DNA from: Celerinatantimonas diazotrophica | Lineage (GTDB): Bacteria; Pseudomonadota; Gammaproteobacteria; Enterobacterales; Celerinatantimonadaceae | Assembly: GCF_004339545.1 (NCBI RefSeq) | Contig: NZ_SMGD01000017.1 | Location: 1 to 64,000, forward strand | Length of the DNA stretch: 64,000 bases | Direction of reading: 5' to 3' | In this document: positions 59,444 to 64,000 of the stretch, one piece after another | How positions within the stretch are numbered: the stretch's first letter is position 1 | How the letters are laid out: the number at the start of each line of letters is the position of its first letter | The notes under the pieces: generated by a model | What the model saw: only the letters and a program-made list of their open reading frames with translations | The model's database searches: none | What the model was told of the DNA's origin: nothing | Program-made: the position numbers and the translations under genes

Positions 59444-59472
59444 TGTTACCCGTATCATGTTACCGGTAACTT
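59444..59472. promoter_or_regulatory. Tandem GntR operators in the gntK-gntT gap
   Basis: TGTTACCCGTATCA (59444-59457) and ATGTTACCGGTAACTT (59457-59472) are adjacent copies of the GntR operator; the second contains a perfect GTTACCGGTAAC palindrome. They sit 42-70 bases before the gntT start and about 220 bases before gntK. E. coli gntT also has two GntR sites. Confidence 0.82.
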
Positions 59473-59513
59473 ACGAGAATGTGAAGTCTGTAGCAAAAAT
59501 AAGGATTTTGGTC

Positions 59514-60860
59514 ATGTCTGATATTTCATTGATCCTCACGGCAGTTGGCTCGATAGTCTTGCTGCTTTTTTTAGTGATGAAGGTGCGCCTGCATGCCGTG
59601 GTCTCATTGATCATCGTGGCAATGCTCGCTGGTCTTTGTTCCGGAATGGAGCCAAGCCAAATAGCCAAAACAATCGAAAAAGGGATGGGGGGGACACTTG
59701 GGTTCGTCGCTGTTGTTGTCGCACTCGGCGCGATGTTCGGAAAGGTGATGGAAGCCACTGGTGCTTTGGATCAAATCGCGCATACTTTGCTCAACCACTT
59801 TGGTGAAAAGCGAGCACATTGGGCCATTGCGGTAACCGGTTTTATCTGTGCTTTGCCACTGTTTTTTGATGTGGCTGTGGTCTTGTTGATTGGTCTGGCA
59901 TTTGCCATTGTCCGCCGCGGTGGGGGTTCCATGGTGAAAATTGGGATTGCGCTGTTGGCTGGGATTGCCTCGTGTCAGGCTTTTTTGATCCCCGCGCCTG
60001 GGCCGATTCTGGTGGCTGCTCAATTGCATGCCAATTTCGGTTACATGATTTTATTCGGCTTGCTGGCCGGGATTCCGGCGATGATTCTGGGAGGACCGAT
60101 CTGGGGGGCTTTGATTGCTAAAAAAGTCCATCTGGAATTACCAGAACATGCCAAATCCGATGAAGTAGGGCGTGAAGGTGACGGTAAACCAACCTTTACG
60201 CTAGCATTAGGCTTGGTTGTGTTGCCGTTGGTGATGATTGGCCTTAAAACCATCGCATCTCGCTTTATTGATCCCCATTCCAGTGCTTACGGCTGGCTCC
60301 AATTTATTGGTCATCCGTTTACTGCGATTATCGTCGCCTGCTTAGCTGCATTCTATCTGCTTGGGGTTCGCCGCAACATGGCTCCCAGCCGGATCATGGA
60401 ATTGTGTAACGAAGCCATTCAGCCCGCTGGCGTGATTATTTTGGTGACTGGAGCCGGTGGGGTCTTCAAACAGGTATTGATTGATTCAGGCGTTGGTGGC
60501 GCGTTGGGGCACATGCTGGCTTCAAGTGGCCTGCCAGTGGTCTTGTTAGCCTTTATTTTGGCGGCGGCAGTTCGCCTGATTCAGGGCTCTGCAACGGTTG
60601 CTATGCTGACCACTTGCGGTTTGATTTTACCGATGCTGGAACCTTTAGGGTTAAGCGGAGCGCAGCTTTCATTAGTCACCATTGCGATTGGCGGTGGGGC
60701 GATTGTCTTCTCGCACGTTAATGACTCTGGATTTTGGTTAGCGAACCGTTTCTTTTCGATGACTGAAAAACAAACGCTACAGACATGGACCGTCATGGAA
60801 ACTATTATCGGTACATCCGGAGCCGTCATTGCGATGGTCTTATCAGTTTTTGTGCATTGA
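59514..60860 (+). CDS. gntT: Gluconate permease, GntP family
   Basis: A 448-residue inner-membrane symporter with about 12-14 segments. GMGGTLGFVAVVVALGAMFG, GFICALPLFFDVAVVLLIGL, LIPAPGPILVAAQL and HVNDSGFWLANRFF are hallmarks of GntP/GntT permeases. The start at 59514 (MSDISLILTAVG) has AAGGA upstream; the frame from 59457 would overlap the operators. Gluconate taken up here is phosphorylated by GntK and degraded by Edd and Eda. GntU or another paralogue name is equally possible. Confidence 0.92.
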   Translation: MSDISLILTAVGSIVLLLFLVMKVRLHAVVSLIIVAMLAGLCSGMEPSQIAKTIEKGMGGTLGFVAVVVALGAMFGKVMEATGALDQIAHTLLNHFGEKRAHWAIAVTGFICALPLFFDVAVVLLIGLAFAIVRRGGGSMVKIGIALLAGIASCQAFLIPAPGPILVAAQLHANFGYMILFGLLAGIPAMILGGPIWGALIAKKVHLELPEHAKSDEVGREGDGKPTFTLALGLVVLPLVMIGLKTIASRFIDPHSSAYGWLQFIGHPFTAIIVACLAAFYLLGVRRNMAPSRIMELCNEAIQPAGVIILVTGAGGVFKQVLIDSGVGGALGHMLASSGLPVVLLAFILAAAVRLIQGSATVAMLTTCGLILPMLEPLGLSGAQLSLVTIAIGGGAIVFSHVNDSGFWLANRFFSMTEKQTLQTWTVMETIIGTSGAVIAMVLSVFVH

Positions 60861-60882
60861 TTACTCGTAGAATGTGGCTTGG

Positions 60883-60912
60883 ATTGGGGGCCAATAATGC
60901 CCCCAATTTTTT
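60883..60912 (+). terminator. Rho-independent terminator after gntT
   Basis: ATTGGGGGC and GCCCCCAAT form a nine-base-pair stem around CAATAAT, followed by TTTTTTATT. Confidence 0.93.
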
Positions 60913-60913
60913 A

Positions 60914-61294
60914 TTAGGAGTTAAGCATTTTATGTAGTTTTTTCTGAAGGTTTGGGTGGGAGCGAACCGTTTTACTGATGAGGTTATACTCGTGCACACT
61001 TAAGCCGTTGTTTTTAACTGCTTGGATCATTTCGTTATTTGCTTTTTTGCGGATCCCTTGCTGTTTTGAGGCATCTTTGGTGGCGCGTAATTGTTTGATC
61101 GCATCATGAGATATCTGACTCACTTTTTCAGAAGCGTGGGCAAATCGTTTGAGTTGACTATCTGAGATATGAACCGCTGGTGATTTGCTCTGAGCCGAAG
61201 GCGGGTTAGATGGTTGGGCTTGGACTGTGATGGCTGTGGTGAATAAACTCGTTCCCAGGGCTGCGCTAAGTGCAATCTTGTGGATCGATTTCAT
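60914..61294 (-). CDS. Exported DUF4168-domain protein
   Basis: A 126-residue secreted protein with a signal peptide (MKSIHKIALSAALGTSLFTT, ending near VQA|QPSN). After a Ser/Pro-rich linker, ISDSQLKRFAHASEKVSQIS and NEMIQAVKNNGLSVHEYNLI match DUF4168, a helical periplasmic domain of unknown function. GAGAGGT lies just before the ATG at 61294; an upstream start at 61345 would hide the signal peptide. Monocistronic. Confidence 0.83.
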   Translation of the reverse strand: MKSIHKIALSAALGTSLFTTAITVQAQPSNPPSAQSKSPAVHISDSQLKRFAHASEKVSQISHDAIKQLRATKDASKQQGIRKKANNEMIQAVKNNGLSVHEYNLISKTVRSHPNLQKKLHKMLNS

Positions 61295-61474
61295 GAATAC
61301 CTCTCTTGTGATTAAAAAATAGGCTGAACTTGTCAGCCCGGCCATCCTAACGAACTCAAGAGGTATAGATCAAGGCTATAGCTACCAATCTGTATAATGA
61401 TAGTGGATACTTACTTTTCTTTACATAAATCGATTTATCTGGGTTGCTAGATCACATCAATCATACGTTTATTT

Positions 61475-62545
61475 TTATAGTCGCGCTCCATCACTGGCAA
61501 ATAGATGAATCGCTTCAGCGTTTACTTCAATGGCTAGTTGTTGGTCAGGGTTTGCGTCAAAGCGTCCATAATGTTGTAAATAGATGGCATAGCCTTGCCA
61601 ATCTAAATGTAACAGTGTGACATCCCCCATCATCTCAACAACTTTCACGGTAGCAAGAGGATGGTCACTGTGGTTAACAATTTTTAGCTGATTAGGACGA
61701 ACCCCTAATGTGACCGGCTGTTCACTTAAGCGATTTGCAACGTGTTTAGCACTCACTTCTAGCCTAATTCCCTGACAATCTGCGACCCATCTGTCGTTCT
61801 GCTGGGTTAATGTCCCAGCGAGCAAATTCATCGGGGGCGAGCCGATAAACTGAGCGACAAAGGTACAATTAGGTTGGTCATAAATTTCCAGCGGTGAGCC
61901 TTGCTGAATGATATAACCATCTTTCATGACTACGATTTTATCGGCGAGTGTCATCGCTTCGACTTGATCATGCGTCACATAAACGATGGTTGTCTTAAGC
62001 TGCTGGTGGAGCGATTTAATTTCCGCGCGAAGTTCCATGCGTAATTGAGCATCAAGGTTAGAAAGGGGCTCATCAAACAAAAATACTTTGGGATTGCGTA
62101 CCATCGCGCGTCCCATGGCGACGCGTTGGCGTTGACCGCCGGAGAGGTCTTTTGGCAACCGATCAAGGAGTGGGGTGATGTCTAGAATCTGAGCCACTGC
62201 TGCTACTTTCTTTTGGCGGGTGGCGGCATCCACACCTTTGCTCTTCATATGAAATGCCATGTTTTCACTGACGGTTAAGTGCGGGTAGAGCGCGTAACTT
62301 TGAAATACCATCGCAACATCGCGTTTGGCCGGTTCAATATGATTGACGATTTGTGAGCCAATTGAGATATCGCCGCCACTGATCGCTTCAAGGCCTGCAA
62401 TTAGGCGAAGTAGTGTTGATTTGCCACAGCCAGATGGGCCTACCAACACCGTAAACTGGCCATCTTCAATGTGCAGATCCAATGGCTTGATAACCTGCGC
62501 ACGTGCATAGTTCTTACTCACCTGACAAAGTTCTAGGTTAGCCAT
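61475..62545 (-). CDS. Carbohydrate ABC transporter ATP-binding protein (UgpC/MsmK type)
   Basis: A 356-residue ATPase: Walker A GPSGCGKST, Q-loop FQSYALYPHL, signature LSGGQRQRVAMGRAMVRNP, Walker B FLFDEPLSNLDAQLR and switch YVTHDQVEAMTLAD, then a C-terminal OB/TOBE domain (about 235-350) typical of MalK/UgpC ATPases. It should drive the sugar importer whose permease lies upstream. It overlaps the kinase gene by eight bases. The sugar is unknown. Confidence 0.94.
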   Translation of the reverse strand: MANLELCQVSKNYARAQVIKPLDLHIEDGQFTVLVGPSGCGKSTLLRLIAGLEAISGGDISIGSQIVNHIEPAKRDVAMVFQSYALYPHLTVSENMAFHMKSKGVDAATRQKKVAAVAQILDITPLLDRLPKDLSGGQRQRVAMGRAMVRNPKVFLFDEPLSNLDAQLRMELRAEIKSLHQQLKTTIVYVTHDQVEAMTLADKIVVMKDGYIIQQGSPLEIYDQPNCTFVAQFIGSPPMNLLAGTLTQQNDRWVADCQGIRLEVSAKHVANRLSEQPVTLGVRPNQLKIVNHSDHPLATVKVVEMMGDVTLLHLDWQGYAIYLQHYGRFDANPDQQLAIEVNAEAIHLFASDGARL

Positions 62546-63497
62546 AGACCTTCTCTCCTGATTTGCTGTCTGAAATTAACTGTGAGCGACTTAAAATGTG
62601 CCGGGGATGAGTTGAAATGGCCGAACTTGCCAAGGTCGTCGCCCATTGCAATGCTCGATCAACTGAATGCGATTCATTGATCGAAGCGAGATAACCAGTA
62701 TTGAAAATATCACCGGCGCCGACCGTATCGACTACATTGACCGACGCCGTTCGGCAGTGGTAAAGCTGGCCATTGCTATAACAACTGGCCCCTTGAGCTC
62801 CCTGCTTGATGACCAGATGTGCTAGTTGGGGAAGCCATGAATGAAGTAGTTGTGCCCCCCGCTCGATATTTTTCTGAGCGCTCAGTTCAAGCACTTCCAG
62901 CTCATTGAGTAGTAAAAAATCAACCCATGGTAACCATTTTTGCACCATAGGCCGGACCGCCTGCCATCCTTGTGGAGGCCAGCCGCAGTCTAGCGCAATT
63001 TTAAATTGGCGGTTTTTCAAAGTCTGGATCAGCTGCTGATAATGACTCAGTAGGTTGAGTGTTAAAAAGGCGCCGCTCAGCAGTACGATCTCATGACCGT
63101 GGCTTTGTTCTGGTAGTTGACTTAACACATCATTGATACTTAATTGCTCAACATTCCCTTGCCCGGTCAGAAAGGTTCGCTCGTGATCGTTGTGGGTGAT
63201 CCCAACGGTGACCGAGGTGGACTGTTGTGTTGTTGGCCAGCTTTGGCTATTGGCAAAATGCCCAGCCAACCAGTCGCCAAAGATGTCATCACTTTTATTG
63301 GCGATAAGCCGATATGGGATCCCCAATGCTTCGGCGGCTAAGGCGCTGTTGCCAGCACTCCCGCCGACTCGCCAGGTGTTGGATGGCAAAAGCACCTCAG
63401 TACCACGCTGTGGCCAGCTATCTAAGGGGCCCATAATCAAGTCGATATTAACGTTGCCAACGATATAAAGTGGATTGGATTGCGCTTTGTCACTCAT
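62538..63497 (-). CDS. PfkB-family sugar kinase
   Basis: A 319-residue ribokinase-like enzyme. The N-terminal IVGNVNIDLIMGPLDSWP and GGSAGNSALAAEALG, and the C-terminal DTVGAGDIFNTGYL with the catalytic Asp, are PfkB signatures. It would phosphorylate the sugar brought in by the adjacent ABC transporter. The overlap with the ATPase gene indicates one transcript. AGGTG precedes the ATG. Possible substrates include ribose, fructose, tagatose or a deoxy-keto sugar; the sequence does not decide. Confidence 0.9.
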   Translation of the reverse strand: MSDKAQSNPLYIVGNVNIDLIMGPLDSWPQRGTEVLLPSNTWRVGGSAGNSALAAEALGIPYRLIANKSDDIFGDWLAGHFANSQSWPTTQQSTSVTVGITHNDHERTFLTGQGNVEQLSINDVLSQLPEQSHGHEIVLLSGAFLTLNLLSHYQQLIQTLKNRQFKIALDCGWPPQGWQAVRPMVQKWLPWVDFLLLNELEVLELSAQKNIERGAQLLHSWLPQLAHLVIKQGAQGASCYSNGQLYHCRTASVNVVDTVGAGDIFNTGYLASINESHSVDRALQWATTLASSAISTHPRHILSRSQLISDSKSGEKVYG

Positions 63498-63590
63498 AAA
63501 ATAATCACCTGTGCACTTGCTATCGATGTTGTTATTGTTTGCATTGGTTTGTCTTTTTTATACTCAAAAGCCATTGTTTTATATCCTTGG

Positions 63591-64000
63591 TTATCCTTTA
63601 GTCCCACCGTCGGTTAGTCCTTGAACGAGTGTTTTTTGCAATGCGATGGCGATGACCAATGGAATCACGGAGGCGAGAATGCCAGTGGCGGCAATCAGGC
63701 CATCATCGGTCGCGCGGCCTGCCATAAAATCAGCAATGGCTACAGGCAATGTTTTGGCATCGGCGTTATTGGTAAACAGTAGGGCGTAGAAGAATTCATC
63801 CCAAGCGAGTAACCAGCCAAATAACGATGCTGCGCCAAGCGCAGGTTTTGCTAGTGGCAAGGTGATTTTGATCAGAATCGCATGGGTTGCTAAGCCATCG
63901 AGCTGAGCTGCTTGTTCAATATCTTGTGGCATTTCATCAAATTGGTTTTTTATCATCCAAGTCAGAAACGGCAAAATTAATGAGCAGTAAACGAGGATCA
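63591..64000 (-). CDS. Carbohydrate ABC transporter permease, MalG type (partial)
   Basis: The C-terminal 135 or so residues of an inner-membrane permease. The EAA loop that docks on the ATPase is visible (DIEQAAQLDGLATHAILIKI, then TLPLAKPAL), followed by FGWLLAWDEFFYALLFTNN. The frame is open to the window edge (ILVYCSLILPFLTW), so the 5' end lies outside. It is upstream of the kinase and ATPase genes in the same direction, with 93 bases between. Confidence 0.9.
   Translation of the reverse strand, partial: ILVYCSLILPFLTWMIKNQFDEMPQDIEQAAQLDGLATHAILIKITLPLAKPALGAASLFGWLLAWDEFFYALLFTNNADAKTLPVAIADFMAGRATDDGLIAATGILASVIPLVIAIALQKTLVQGLTDGGTKG

Overview
The window reads as chromosomal DNA of a facultatively anaerobic gammaproteobacterium, in the broad Vibrio/Aeromonas/Alteromonadales neighbourhood. 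Support comes from the Escherichia-like 5S rRNA end, the menFDHBCE order, the RFN leader on ribB, GntR, Fur and CRP type operators, and close relatives of E. coli Bfd, RibB, UidA and Edd. The species cannot be fixed from sequence alone; Celerinatantimonas-like bacteria are one guess. No prophage, plasmid functions, CRISPR array, complete insertion sequence or integrase gene was seen.

Layout. 1-5.2 kb: 3' end of an rRNA operon (5S and terminator), a DUF3820 protein, a pentapeptide-repeat protein, a DMT exporter, an orphan FapA/DUF342 protein and bfd. 5.2-6.2 kb: FMN riboswitch and ribB. 6.4-14.8 kb: menaquinone block, menF-D-H-B-C-E on the minus strand with menA divergent. 14.9-19.3 kb: TPP riboswitch, thiC, a thiD-thiE fusion and thiF, with no thiS/G/H following. 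19.3-29.0 kb: a run of mostly plus-strand small accessory genes (Nudix, AEC carrier, glyoxalase-like, D-2-hydroxyacid dehydrogenase, minimal 2OG-Fe(II) oxygenase, three GNATs, LysE, DinB-like, MmcQ/YjbR, unknowns), interrupted by marC. 29.0-32.5 kb: murR divergent from murQ-murP. 33.0-40.2 kb: an AT-rich PRD regulator and lactose/cellobiose-family PTS (IIA, IIB, IIC) joined to an OprD/chitoporin-like porin and a beta-glucuronidase. 40.4-43.5 kb: small accessory genes, a LysE/EamB remnant and a possible mobile GNAT gene. 43.6-50.3 kb: Fur-boxed hydroxamate siderophore operon (receptor, fhuF, fhuC, fhuD, fhuB). 50.5-54.9 kb: GNAT, DUF2971, exported ATP-dependent DNA ligase, DMT transporter, atypical SDR. 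55.1-60.9 kb: gluconate/Entner-Doudoroff regulon (gntR, eda, edd, gntK, gntT). 60.9-64 kb: DUF4168 secreted protein and the start of a sugar ABC system with a PfkB kinase.

The most interesting locus is the PRD-PTS-porin-glucuronidase unit. The hydrolase keeps every residue expected of a true beta-glucuronidase, including the NxK carboxylate-recognition motif, yet the transporter is of a PTS family that normally phosphorylates C6 of the sugar. A glucuronic acid residue has a carboxylate there, so the natural substrate is probably a glucuronyl-disaccharide phosphorylated on its other sugar, or the phosphorylation follows an unusual route. Released glucuronate could enter the Entner-Doudoroff route whose last enzyme, Eda, is encoded about 16 kb away. 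Coordinates of starts were adjusted where a Shine-Dalgarno sequence or family length argued for an internal start.
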